Source: Enhygromyxa salina (GTDB taxonomy: Bacteria > Myxococcota_A > Polyangia > Nannocystales > Nannocystaceae). Taken from it: a stretch of 64,000 bases of DNA. Of the stretch, positions 46,360 to 54,996 are shown piece after piece. Position 1 is the stretch's first letter. Each line of letters opens with the position of its first letter. Both the position numbers and the translations under genes were made by a program. The stretch covers positions 1 through 64,000 of the forward strand of contig NZ_JMCC02000016.1 in the NCBI RefSeq assembly GCF_000737335.2. Direction: 5' to 3'. The notes beneath the pieces are model-generated. The model was given only the letters and a program-made list of their open reading frames with translations, had not been told where the DNA came from and made no database searches.

Positions 46360-47814
46360 ATGCAACGAACCTCGTCCACTTATCTCATTTACGCTGGCCT
46401 ATTGTCGATATCGGCTTGTACAGAGCCCCCCAATACCGATAGTTCAACCCTGCTGCGCTCCAAGTCGAGCGTCGGTGAGAAAAAGTTCGAGACCGCGTTG
46501 TCTGGCACCAATGGCCGCGCCTGCGGTGACTGTCATGTCGCGGACGAGCACCGGGGGCTGCCTCCCGAGCACGTCCAAGACCTGCTCGAGAACGATCCGG
46601 ACAACCCCTTGTTCGCGGATATAGACGCCGACGTACGCGGCACGGACAATCCAACCTTCAACAACCTCTCGCACGGCCTTGCGCGAATCCTGATCCCACT
46701 GCCGGACAACATGGACGTGATCGACTTCGCGGGCAATGTCGTCACGCCCCCCGACCGAATCGTCGAGGTCTGGCGGGCGGTCCCTTCGATCATCAACACA
46801 TCATTTACAGGCCCGTACCTGTACGACGGCCGCGCGGACACCCTCGAGGCCCAGGCGCTCGGGGCCATCGAGCATCACAGCGAGAGTTCCCACGCGACCG
46901 GCAATGGCCTGCTCAAGCGAATCGCCGACTTCGAACGCACACAATTCTCCTCGGATCGCGCACGATTCGTGCACGAGCAGCTCGAAGCGGGGATCCCTGC
47001 CGCGGACATTCCGATCCCAGAGGACGATCCCGCGTTCCTGGCCACGCTGACCCCTGAACAGCTTCACGGTAAAGAAGTCTATGACTTCGCGTGTATGGGC
47101 TGCCACGGCGGTGCGCGTGATGACATCATCGTCGATCGCCAGATCCACGACGCGCTGTGTTTCGCCCCGCGGCCCGACGGCAACCTCAACCGCGACTTCA
47201 CCGATCTCAACGACAACGGCGTCTTCGATATCGCGCTCGAGGGTCTCACGCTGGTGTTCGAGGCCCCTGAAGAGGGTTGCGGCGAGTTCCCCTTCATTGG
47301 GATCACCGCCGCCACGGTGCTCGGTCAGATCGGGCTCGCGTTTGAACCGATCCCCTACAACATCACGGCGAACTTCCCGGCCTACCGCTTTCGCTTCTAC
47401 CGGGACAACGCGCGGACGGAGCACTGGACAGACCTGCCGCCGCTGCCCTTGTTCAATGAGCAGGGCCTTCCAGCTGTCGACGAGCGCGGCGTCCCAATCG
47501 CCGGTCCATCCGGCGGGCCGATCCCGTTCACGACCGACCCTGGCCGGGCGCTGATCACCGGTAACCCATCGGACTTCGAGGGCTTCGACGTCCCCCAACT
47601 ACGCGGCATCGCAAACACCGCGCCCTACTTTCACGACAACAATGTGCTGACCCTCGAGGAGGTCGTTGAACTGTACAGTCGCGCTATCCTGCCAGCGATC
47701 CCCGGGGGCCCGTTCCCGCCGATCCACGTCACGCCGCAGCCCTCGTTCTTCCCGGGTGAGTCGCTGTCTCCTGCAGAAAAGGCCGACCTCGTCGCATTCC
47801 TCGAGGTGTTCTGA
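46360..47814 (+). CDS. Di-heme cytochrome c peroxidase-like lipoprotein
   Basis: A 484-residue lipoprotein with lipobox ISAC. Two CxxCH heme c sites are seen: ACGDCHVADEH (about residue 55) and ACMGCHGGARDD (about 245). Around them are SIINTSFTGPYLYDGRADTL and FDVPQLRGIANTAPYFHDNN, typical of the CcpA/MauG family, which reduces peroxide or oxidises protein side chains in the periplasm. At ~465 mature residues it is longer than standard CcpA (~320), with an insert between about 300 and 400. ATG 46360 has GGGAGAG upstream. It stands alone. Confidence 0.9.
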   Translation: MQRTSSTYLIYAGLLSISACTEPPNTDSSTLLRSKSSVGEKKFETALSGTNGRACGDCHVADEHRGLPPEHVQDLLENDPDNPLFADIDADVRGTDNPTFNNLSHGLARILIPLPDNMDVIDFAGNVVTPPDRIVEVWRAVPSIINTSFTGPYLYDGRADTLEAQALGAIEHHSESSHATGNGLLKRIADFERTQFSSDRARFVHEQLEAGIPAADIPIPEDDPAFLATLTPEQLHGKEVYDFACMGCHGGARDDIIVDRQIHDALCFAPRPDGNLNRDFTDLNDNGVFDIALEGLTLVFEAPEEGCGEFPFIGITAATVLGQIGLAFEPIPYNITANFPAYRFRFYRDNARTEHWTDLPPLPLFNEQGLPAVDERGVPIAGPSGGPIPFTTDPGRALITGNPSDFEGFDVPQLRGIANTAPYFHDNNVLTLEEVVELYSRAILPAIPGGPFPPIHVTPQPSFFPGESLSPAEKADLVAFLEVF

Positions 47815-48114
47815 ATTGAGCGACAGGCAACCCCTGGCACCTGCGCCAACCCCAGCGCGCCGACTCCTCGCTGCGGTCGGGTAGACCCAGGGCGCCGCTA
47901 CAACTTTCGGCGCGCGTGGAAGCACGGTGTGCACGCCGTCTCGAGCAGGGCGCCAGCCTTGTCGAGCCGCCCAGAACCGGCATGGCGTCCAGGAACTGGC
48001 CGTCGAAGCGGATGAGGGCGACCCGCTCGGGAGCTGCTTCCAGAAGCCGTGGCGACGTAGGGTGGCCGCAGGATTCTCGGAATCCCGCGCTCGCCGGTCA
48101 GTTGGGCGGGCGAC
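47815..48114. other. 300-nt intergenic region, nothing recognised
   Basis: No gene, strong hairpin or repeat is supported between the cytochrome gene and the small membrane protein. Open frames on both strands lack domains and ribosome-binding sites. Confidence 0.4.
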
Positions 48115-48450
48115 ATGACGACCCACCCCGCCACTCTCGATCCCGCCACTCGTCGCCAGAGCTGGTCTCGCGGCTTCGCGGCCGCATCGATCGTAGCAGT
48201 CTGGGGACTCGCGTACTGGACCCACGTTCTTGTACAGAGCGCCGGCAGCTCCCACATGCGCGGCTTCGGGATGGTGCCCGTGGGCCTCGGGATCGTCGGC
48301 TCCGTTTTTTCCCTGCAGGCCTGCGACGACCTCGCCTGGAGGCTCCGCCAGAACGCTCGCCGCGTCTTGGTTGTTTTGGTCGCCAGCACGGCAGCCGCCC
48401 TGTGGGCGCCCGTGGGCCTCGGGGTCATGCTCTCTCTCCTCGGCCGCTGA
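48115..48450 (+). CDS. Small membrane protein, about three hydrophobic segments
   Basis: A 111-residue protein starting at ATG 48115. Hydrophobic segments are AAASIVAVWGLAYWTHVLV (about 21-40), a middle stretch GMVPVGLGIVGSVFSL (about 51-66), and VLVVLVASTAAALWAPVG (about 84-101), separated by a polar loop with RLRQNARR. This is consistent with a 2-3 helix inner-membrane protein. Third codon positions are strongly G/C. No family is recognised and the opposite strand also has a long open frame, so this is a moderate-confidence gene. Confidence 0.5.
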   Translation: MTTHPATLDPATRRQSWSRGFAAASIVAVWGLAYWTHVLVQSAGSSHMRGFGMVPVGLGIVGSVFSLQACDDLAWRLRQNARRVLVVLVASTAAALWAPVGLGVMLSLLGR

Positions 48451-48753
48451 GGAACTGAGCACCTCGTCGAACGGGGCCCGTGAGCTCAAACTCCACCCGC
48501 TCGCCGGCCATTGGATAGGCATGAGCGTCGGCATCGTCAGCGTGCACGCGGCGACCAGCAATGCGAGCGAGCTGGACAGAGCGATGGTCAAACCGCCGCC
48601 GCCGGTCGGAAGAAAACGGACGAGGCCACATCGGCGGGGGGGGGGGCGCCACGAACTGAGCGATGCCCGCAAGGCCCAGGTTTTGGACCCAGGTTTCGGA
48701 CACAATACGAGACAACTTCAACGGCGCCAGACTTGTGTCTGTACACTGCGCCT
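48451..48753. other. Intergenic region with an 11-G homopolymer
   Basis: No gene is supported. A run of 11 G lies at 48636-48646, about 110 nt upstream of the 48754 start. Such tracts slip during replication and could vary expression, or be miscounted in sequencing. Confidence 0.5.
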
Positions 48754-50142
48754 GTGTCGCACCGAACAGTCTCGCTCATCCTCATTCTTGGCCTCGGAGC
48801 CGTGATTCCCGTTATCTCCCCCGCACCGAGCCGAGCGGGAGTGAAGTCCACGACGCCCGCGCCCGCGCAGGGGCTGGAGCTCCGCGCGGAGGCCCACTCG
48901 ATCCACGGCGCGCTCCACACGGCCGAGGGTGGCGCCGTCAGCTTCGACGCCGCCGTACTCAGCGACCACGTCGTCCAGGTCGATCTCCACACGAGCACCG
49001 TCTCGACCAGCTTCCGCGCCGACTACGAGCAAGGCGAGCTGTTCATCGAGGGCAACCACGGGGAGCTCACGCCGCAGGACTGGCGCGCCGTCAGCGAGGC
49101 CTACAGCGCGATCTCGGCGCTCGAGCGCGACGACATCGACCCGATCGCCGTGCTCTACACTTACCGCGCGCTCGGGATGATGGGCGAGTCACTGCCCGGA
49201 TTCGTGTGGGACTCGTGGGACGCCAAGCTCCCCGTGCTCGACGCATCCGCGCCGAGCTTCCTCGATGAGGGCCACGCCTATGCCCAGGTCGACGCAGAGC
49301 CCGTCGCGTGGGCCGACGCGGAGCCCGATGAGAACTCGGAGATGCTGCAGGAGCTCCGACGCTTCGACTCGAGCGACGACACCTCTACGCTCGGGCACGA
49401 CCCCTCGCTGCTGGGCTTTGGCCCCACCGATCTCGTCGACGAGGCCGCAGAGCTGCCCTACTTCTCGAGTATCCCAACCATCTCGAGCTGCAGCAGCTTC
49501 TTGGACGACGCCCGCGACGGGAACATCGAGTGCGTCGAGTACGGCAAGTATTACTGCATCAGCTTCGACGTGTTCATGTCCAAGTCAGTCGCCATCGAGA
49601 CGATCTCGCCCTCGGTCCCAGGCTGGTGGTCGCGGGCCAAGGCCGCACAGATGACGATTCCCGGCCCCAAGGCGCTCGACGGTGTCTACGAGTGCAACGG
49701 CCGCTGCGGACCTGGCTGCGACGCCCCGCCCGCGATGATCGGGGGCGGCGGCGGTTGGGGCGTGGGTTGTCTGATCCATGACCACTGCGTCTACCAGTCG
49801 ACGGGGGGGAAGGACGTCAGCAGCCTGTGGGAGTCGGCCAAGCACAACATCCAGCTCAACCCCAGCTGTGGTGACGAGATGCGCGCCGCGGCCGACGACC
49901 ACTTCATGCCGCCGAGCCTGTGCCCTGGCTCGAAGACCGTCGGCGGCTCGGGCAAGTGGTACCGCTACGCGCCGCCGCGCACGAGTCCCCTGATGTGGAA
50001 GAAGTTCGACAATAAGGCGTCGAGCAAACAGACCACGTCTGTGGGCAGCTTCGACGTGGAGAAGCCGTCGAAGACCACCAAGTCGAGCAAGGCCTGCAAG
50101 ATCGACCCAACCATGCCCGGCTGCGACGACTATATGAAGTAA
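48754..50142 (+). CDS. Secreted protein with phospholipase A2-like active-site motif
   Basis: A 462-residue protein starting at GTG 48754, with a signal peptide (SLILILGLGAVIPVISPAPS). The first ~270 residues are not recognised and contain an acidic linker. The C-terminal region has ISSCSSFLDDARDG and cysteine-rich CNGRCGPGCDAPP, then a Gly run and VGCLIHDHCVYQ (about 337-348). C-x-x-H-D-x-C with a Gly-rich loop ahead is the active-site signature of secreted phospholipase A2 (CCxxHDxC in animals), where His and Asp form the dyad and calcium binds the loop. It could be a secreted lipase used against prey; the remaining fold is unverified. Confidence 0.68.
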   Translation: MSHRTVSLILILGLGAVIPVISPAPSRAGVKSTTPAPAQGLELRAEAHSIHGALHTAEGGAVSFDAAVLSDHVVQVDLHTSTVSTSFRADYEQGELFIEGNHGELTPQDWRAVSEAYSAISALERDDIDPIAVLYTYRALGMMGESLPGFVWDSWDAKLPVLDASAPSFLDEGHAYAQVDAEPVAWADAEPDENSEMLQELRRFDSSDDTSTLGHDPSLLGFGPTDLVDEAAELPYFSSIPTISSCSSFLDDARDGNIECVEYGKYYCISFDVFMSKSVAIETISPSVPGWWSRAKAAQMTIPGPKALDGVYECNGRCGPGCDAPPAMIGGGGGWGVGCLIHDHCVYQSTGGKDVSSLWESAKHNIQLNPSCGDEMRAAADDHFMPPSLCPGSKTVGGSGKWYRYAPPRTSPLMWKKFDNKASSKQTTSVGSFDVEKPSKTTKSSKACKIDPTMPGCDDYMK

Positions 50143-50151
50143 AGTGGTCGC

Positions 50152-50169
50152 GGGCAGCGATCGCTGCCC
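50152..50169 (+). terminator. 18-bp perfect palindrome after secreted PLA2-like gene
   Basis: GGGCAGCGA at 50152-50160 is followed directly by its reverse complement TCGCTGCCC, ten bases after the stop. It may be a terminator or an mRNA-end hairpin; a perfect palindrome without loop could also be a protein-binding site. Confidence 0.4.
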
Positions 50170-50380
50170 TGCTGCCCATGACCCAAGTTCACACCCTCGA
50201 TCAGATCCGCTCGGCCGTGGGCTGAGGAGCGAAGCTCCGAGTACGGCGGCCGAGCGCCTCGAAGGTGTGGAATCATCGGGCGATGGGCATCGAGCACTCG
50301 CTCGGTCTCGTCGGCGTTGGCTCGGTGCTCAGCCTCGGCCGTTGTGGTGGCGATGACCCTTGCGAGGGGCTGCGCGGCCG

Positions 50381-51001
50381 TCAGTAGCAGGTGAGTCCGG
50401 GGTTCGTGTAGAAATGCTCGCGGGTCCGAGTGAGGGCATTGAACACCATGACCTGGCGCCCCCAATAGTGACTTTCGACGCAGAAGGACGCCTGTATGAC
50501 GTTCCCCACTCCCGGAGCCGCTTGCGCCCAGACCCCGGGGGTCCAGCGGAGAGCGTCGCCAATGTGGTACTGGCCGTCGTAGGTCACCACACGGGATGTA
50601 ACAGCTCCACATCGTGAGGCCCCGCCCCCGGGCTCTGGGTCGAACTTGATCCAAGCATAGCCCGTCGGATAGTTGCCGTAGAACAGATGAAACCGGCAGT
50701 AGTCCGGTCCAATTGGGTCAAACACGAAGGTATGGATGACGTTGTGAGCGTATATGTTTCCCCAAACGTTGGTGTCGTCTTCAGCAGCGAGGACAGGGAG
50801 CTCTGAGGTGTTCTCGCCGACTGGCTCAACCTCTTCGACCTCGAACTCTAGCATCGCTTCTTCTAGTTCCTCGAGGACCTGTTCATCACCCAACTCGAAC
50901 GCCTCGTCGTCGCACGCTGTCACCAGCATCGACACGAGGACAAGGGGAAGTGTTCGCCATTGGGAGGACTGGGAGGGAGCTGGGCGGGGGTTGTTTTCCA
51001 T
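50381..51001 (-). CDS. Hypothetical lipoprotein
   Basis: A 206-residue lipoprotein with a signal sequence (TLPLVLVSMLVTACDD, lipobox VTAC). An acidic Glu-rich linker follows (about 31-62), then a beta-rich domain of ~135 residues with three cysteines and many aromatic residues (VIHTFVFDPIGPDYCRFHLF, SFCVESHYWGRQVMVF). No known family is recognised. The gene stands alone, convergent with the PLA2-like gene and divergent from the degenerate region that follows. Confidence 0.72.
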   Translation of the reverse strand: MENNPRPAPSQSSQWRTLPLVLVSMLVTACDDEAFELGDEQVLEELEEAMLEFEVEEVEPVGENTSELPVLAAEDDTNVWGNIYAHNVIHTFVFDPIGPDYCRFHLFYGNYPTGYAWIKFDPEPGGGASRCGAVTSRVVTYDGQYHIGDALRWTPGVWAQAAPGVGNVIQASFCVESHYWGRQVMVFNALTRTREHFYTNPGLTCY

Positions 51002-51982
51002 CTCGTTGCTCCATGTCTCCCACCACCATTTGCTTCAGATTATCTCTGCCCGCTCCGCGGTTACCGCCGACGCAGGCGATCCAGCGGCCGGGTCCGAGCT
51101 GGCGCGCGTCGACCGAGCCGACGCAGATACGCTTGTTGTTCGACGGCGAAGCGACCGAGCCCGAGGTGCTCGCCAAGTAACCCACTCGCCACACTTGTGC
51201 CTGGCTGCTTCAGATGGTGTTCGCGGTCGACATCATGACTTGCCCGCGCTACCGAGGTGCGATGCGCTTGATCAAGACAGGCAACAAGCCAGACGACATC
51301 GCGCGGTCGTCGCTGACGGCGTAGCGGATCAGCTCATCGAGCTTCGCCGCGTGGGTCGCGTCGCCATGCTCGAGGCAAAGCAATGTCAACTTTCGATGAT
51401 CGTTTCTCGGGGGCCCAGAACTACCCCAGCGAGCCACGAGGACGGCAACGACGCCTCCTCCACTGCGCTCGGTAACTCGAAACGACATCATCATGAACGC
51501 CATCGCCCCCAGCCCCGCCACCTCCCTCCTCGTTCGTTCGCTGCTCGGCGAGCTCAGGCCCAAGCCCTCGGTCTGCGTCCGTCAGTCGGCTCAGGGCGCG
51601 CAGCTGCAAAGTTGTTTGTAGGCACGGGTATGACGAGCGGCACAAAGCGTCGGCAAGAGAGCGGAAGTCGCGGTGAGAGGGAGTTTCGAGATTGTCATCA
51701 CATTGGTTGTTCCTTTTCAGCGTTGGGACATGGAGGAGAGCTCCCTGTCGACCCAAAACACCCCCCCCAACGGGGCTCTGGGGCAGATGTTACTTCGCGC
51801 CGGTGGCTCGCAACGGGCTGCGCGCCCGTGCTCTGTCGCCCCTCGGGCGCGACGCTGGGAGGCATGCGCGCCTCGACAGCCCGTCGCCAATTCTCGCGTG
51901 CCAGCGAAACTATCCGAACGCAAGCGCCGTGTTGAATGCGACCGCAGCGGCCGTGGTGGCCGGCGGCAGAAATGGGAAAATC
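51002..51982. other. 981-nt degraded region without intact genes
   Basis: Frames are broken and codon patterns poor. It contains a C-terminal transposase fragment at 51181-51324. A minus-strand stretch around 51249-51400 (LTLLCLEHGDATHAAKLDE) reads like coding sequence but has no clear start or family. The last part is the upstream region of the Kelch lipoprotein gene. Confidence 0.5.
51181..51324 (+). pseudogene. C-terminal remnant of an IS91/IS801-type transposase
   Basis: The frame reads TCAWLLQMVFAVDIMTCPRY and then RGAMRLIKTGNKPDDIARS before a stop. Transposases of the IS91/IS801 type end with a similar pattern: a Trp-x-x-Leu-Leu helix, VFxxDVLxCPRCGGRMRLI, and a short tail. Here one Cys of the CPxC pair is Tyr. 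An in-frame stop lies directly upstream (51178-51180). Only about 45 codons remain, so this is a relic of an old insertion. Confidence 0.6.
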
Positions 51983-53194
51983 ATGCGTAGCAATTTCACG
52001 ATGAACGCGCTCGCTATCCTCTCACTCGCAAGCATCACCGTCGGCTGCGACGCTGTCGAGATCGATGGTGTCGAATACCAGGCGGACGACGAGGCATTGG
52101 AGGACGACGAGCCTTTGGAGGACGACGAGCCTTTGGAGGCCGAGTCGACGGCAACGCCCACCACGACCGACGATCTCAGTGTAGATACCGTCAGTGGAGA
52201 CGCCACAACCCTAGCGCTGAGCGGTAGCTGGACGCTCACGGGGTCGACGGTGGTGGACCACTGGGGAGGTCAGGCGGCGGTGACGCTCCCCACGGGCAAG
52301 ATTTTCGCTCTGAGCAACAGTTCCAACAATCCCAAAGTCGCGGAGATCTATGACCCGGCCACTGGCACGTGGTCGCTTGCGGCGCCGTCCAACGATGACC
52401 ACACCAGGGGCCTCGTCGTTCGGTTGTCAAACGGCAAGGTTCTAGCGATCGGCGGATACTCTTCCACCACGTTCACCTACGCCGGCACCGAACGCTACGA
52501 TCCTGCGACGAATACGTGGACGAGCGTTAGCGGCGGACCGACGATCGCCGACAATGGCGTGGCCCAGGCCGTCACGCTCTCGAACGGTAAAGTGCTGGTG
52601 GCCGGTGACGGCGACAACTGGACCCTTTCACGCTCGGCAAAGATCTACGACCCTACCTCGAACAAGTGGACGAACACAGGCAATATGATCGACTATCGCG
52701 CCCAGTTCGGCATGGTGGCGCTGGCGAACGGGAAGGTGCTCGCCGCCGGCGGCTCCTATATCTGGACCGGCACTCCGGGTTCGCACAAGGCGGAGCTGTA
52801 CGACCCGGGTACCGGCACGTGGTCTGCCACGGGCGACCTGAACAACTTTCACACAAACGCGACGGCGACGCTGCTGGCGAACGGGAAGGTCCTGCTTGTC
52901 GGCGCCAGCACGCCGGAGCTCTACGATCCGGGTACCGGCACCTGGTCGCTCACAGGGAGCACTCACAACGCGTTCAATGACCATTCCGCGATTCGCCTGG
53001 GGTCCGGCAAGGTGCTGATCGCCGGTGGCGCGGGTAAAAAGGCGGAGACCTATGACCCCTCGACGGGCGCCTGGACCGTGGCAAACGACATGAACGTTTC
53101 GCGGTGGTTCCGGCCTGCGATGTCGACCCTGCCGGGTGGCCTGGTCCTCCTCAGTAGCGCGGCTGGGAAGCAGACCGAAATCTACACACCGTAA
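51983..53194 (+). CDS. Kelch-repeat beta-propeller lipoprotein
   Basis: A 403-residue lipoprotein. The signal sequence ends in a TVGC lipobox; the linker contains two DDEPLE repeats coded by near-identical 18-nt units. Residues about 75-400 are 6-7 Kelch-type units, each with a strand like NGKVLVAGG or NGKVLAIGG and an edge strand like AELYDPGTGTWSATG. Propellers of this type bind proteins or carbohydrates or carry a galactose oxidase-like fold, but no Cu-binding residues are seen here. ATG 51983 is chosen because the signal peptide starts there. Confidence 0.87.
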   Translation: MRSNFTMNALAILSLASITVGCDAVEIDGVEYQADDEALEDDEPLEDDEPLEAESTATPTTTDDLSVDTVSGDATTLALSGSWTLTGSTVVDHWGGQAAVTLPTGKIFALSNSSNNPKVAEIYDPATGTWSLAAPSNDDHTRGLVVRLSNGKVLAIGGYSSTTFTYAGTERYDPATNTWTSVSGGPTIADNGVAQAVTLSNGKVLVAGDGDNWTLSRSAKIYDPTSNKWTNTGNMIDYRAQFGMVALANGKVLAAGGSYIWTGTPGSHKAELYDPGTGTWSATGDLNNFHTNATATLLANGKVLLVGASTPELYDPGTGTWSLTGSTHNAFNDHSAIRLGSGKVLIAGGAGKKAETYDPSTGAWTVANDMNVSRWFRPAMSTLPGGLVLLSSAAGKQTEIYTP

Positions 53195-53231
53195 TCGCCG
53201 GGGCGCTGTCGCGCCGAGGATCTGAATGTGA

Positions 53232-53248
53232 GTCGCCCGGCGGGCGAC
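53232..53248 (+). terminator. Short hairpin after Kelch gene
   Basis: GTCGCCC (53232-53238) pairs with GGGCGAC (53242-53248) around GGC. A second palindrome CGGGGCTAGCCCCG lies at 53386-53399 over the stop codon of the convergent protease gene. Neither has a T-tract. Confidence 0.4.
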
Positions 53249-53390
53249 CCACGGCCTCGTTCGGATTGATCTGAGTCGCCACAGACGCGGGGCGCTTCCC
53301 CGCACTGTCCGACCTTCAGGCTTCAGAGCGCGCACGTGAGCACGTCGAGGCGCTCGAGCCTCGCGTGCGCTGGTCCGCCGCGAAGCGGGG

Positions 53391-54989
53391 CTAGCCCCGT
53401 ACGTTGAACTCCAGCGCGCGTGCGTCGCGAATCTCCCCCGCGTCCACCTCGAGCGTCAGCCCCCCGTGCACCGCCTGCACGTCGATCCCGACAACATCCT
53501 CGAACGCCACCCCATCAACGAGCGGAACCTGCACGAGCCGCCCCTCCGGGACATCGGGCAGCAACCGCGTGTCGGTGGCCAGCTCGATCTCCCCCGCCCC
53601 GGTCCGCACGCTCACCCGCAGCTCCCCGCCAAGCTTCGCTACTGGCGGCATCGGGTTCGCGTTGACCCACCACTGACTCTCGCCCCCGGCCTGAACGATC
53701 CCGGTGAGCACCGACCCGGTGTACCCATCGGGCAGCGCCACGCTCGGTCCGGGCATGTCGGCGCCGGCCCACGCGGTCAACATCCTCTGCACGTTGTAGC
53801 TCTTCGTGAACCGGTAGTCCGAGATCCAGTACGGCCGGCAGTAGCTCATGAAGTCGGTGTATGCCTCTGGCGCGTAAAACTGAGCCGTGAGCGGATCGAG
53901 CCCGCGGGCCCCAAGCGTCGCGTTGGGGTGGGGATACAGCGGATCCGGTCCAGCAGCACCGCCACACGGCGCGTGCAGGGCCCCCTGCGCATGGCCGACC
54001 TCGTGAACGGCAGTATTGACCGACTCGCGGATGTCATTTGGATTCCACAGCCCCGCGCCATAGCGCATCGAAGCCTCACCCAACACCGGCGGATCACTGT
54101 TGACCGGCGCGACCCCCAAGATCCCGTCGGGGACCACGCTGCAGTCGTCCAGCAAGATCAAGAAGAACGCGTCGGGAATGTCGGCATATTCGGCGCGGAT
54201 CGGCCCCACGACCCCAAGCAGCGAGAGCACATCGGTCTGCGTGCCAATGTCGACGCTCAGCGAGGTGTCGATCGTCACGCTGTTGGTCTCGATCCCGCTC
54301 CAGACCTCGAAGCCGGAGCGAATCGCCTCGATCTCGGCCTCGGGCAGCACGCTGGTGTCCGTGGAGCAGCCCGGGACGTCATAGTGGACACCAACAATGT
54401 ACAGATTGAGCGCCGCCGGATCACCCGATACGGGCAACGCCGTGTTCTTGTCGCGCGGCCACCGGGTCTTGCCCGTGGTCTTGGGAATGTCGAACGCCGG
54501 CTCGGGCTCGACCACGGTCACGCTGTAGCGCATGCCGGGGACCACGTCCTCCGCGGCCAGGCGCCAGTAAAATCCCGACAGCAGATCATCGGCGGTGGAC
54601 TTGCCAACCACGATCGGCGAGCTGCCTTTTTGGGTCTCACGATCGGGGATGACCTGCTCGCTGCCGTCGGGGTACTCGACGTGGAGACGAGCGATCAACG
54701 GGCGGGGGGTCCACTCCAATGGCGGATCCCACAGGGCCCGCACCCACATGTGACGGTTGGGCACCAGCGGGACCCCGTAGGTCGTTGGGTCGACGACCGT
54801 GCCGTCCACGTAGATCGGCTGGACGACCGACTGCGAGACTTCGATCCCGGTGATCTCCAGCTCCCCGCGGGCCGGGCCGTAGCCTTCGGTCTCACCGGTC
54901 TCTTGACCCTCGTCGTCGAGCGCTTCGTCGTCGGAGCAGCCGGCGACGATGAAGAGCAGGGCCAAGCCAGATGCCACGGCGACGCGCAT
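53391..54989 (-). CDS. Metzincin-type zinc protease lipoprotein
   Basis: A 532-residue lipoprotein (lipobox VAGC, then an acidic linker). A beta-rich region of ~200 residues leads to a zinc protease domain. HEVGHAQGALH (about 329-339) fits HExxHxxGxxH, the three-His zinc motif of metzincins, and DFMSYCRPYWISDY downstream supplies the Met-turn. It is likely a secreted or surface protease that degrades external protein. It starts 7 nt after the stop of the PolX/PHP gene, so the two are probably co-transcribed although functionally unrelated. Confidence 0.87.
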   Translation of the reverse strand: MRVAVASGLALLFIVAGCSDDEALDDEGQETGETEGYGPARGELEITGIEVSQSVVQPIYVDGTVVDPTTYGVPLVPNRHMWVRALWDPPLEWTPRPLIARLHVEYPDGSEQVIPDRETQKGSSPIVVGKSTADDLLSGFYWRLAAEDVVPGMRYSVTVVEPEPAFDIPKTTGKTRWPRDKNTALPVSGDPAALNLYIVGVHYDVPGCSTDTSVLPEAEIEAIRSGFEVWSGIETNSVTIDTSLSVDIGTQTDVLSLLGVVGPIRAEYADIPDAFFLILLDDCSVVPDGILGVAPVNSDPPVLGEASMRYGAGLWNPNDIRESVNTAVHEVGHAQGALHAPCGGAAGPDPLYPHPNATLGARGLDPLTAQFYAPEAYTDFMSYCRPYWISDYRFTKSYNVQRMLTAWAGADMPGPSVALPDGYTGSVLTGIVQAGGESQWWVNANPMPPVAKLGGELRVSVRTGAGEIELATDTRLLPDVPEGRLVQVPLVDGVAFEDVVGIDVQAVHGGLTLEVDAGEIRDARALEFNVRG

Positions 54990-54996
54990 GGCGGCA

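Noticed and set aside
47599..48705. Minus-strand frame with a lipobox-like AALLVAAC segment
   Set aside because: It spans the end of the cytochrome gene and the small membrane protein on the opposite strand, and no domain follows the apparent signal. I could not exclude a short gene here.
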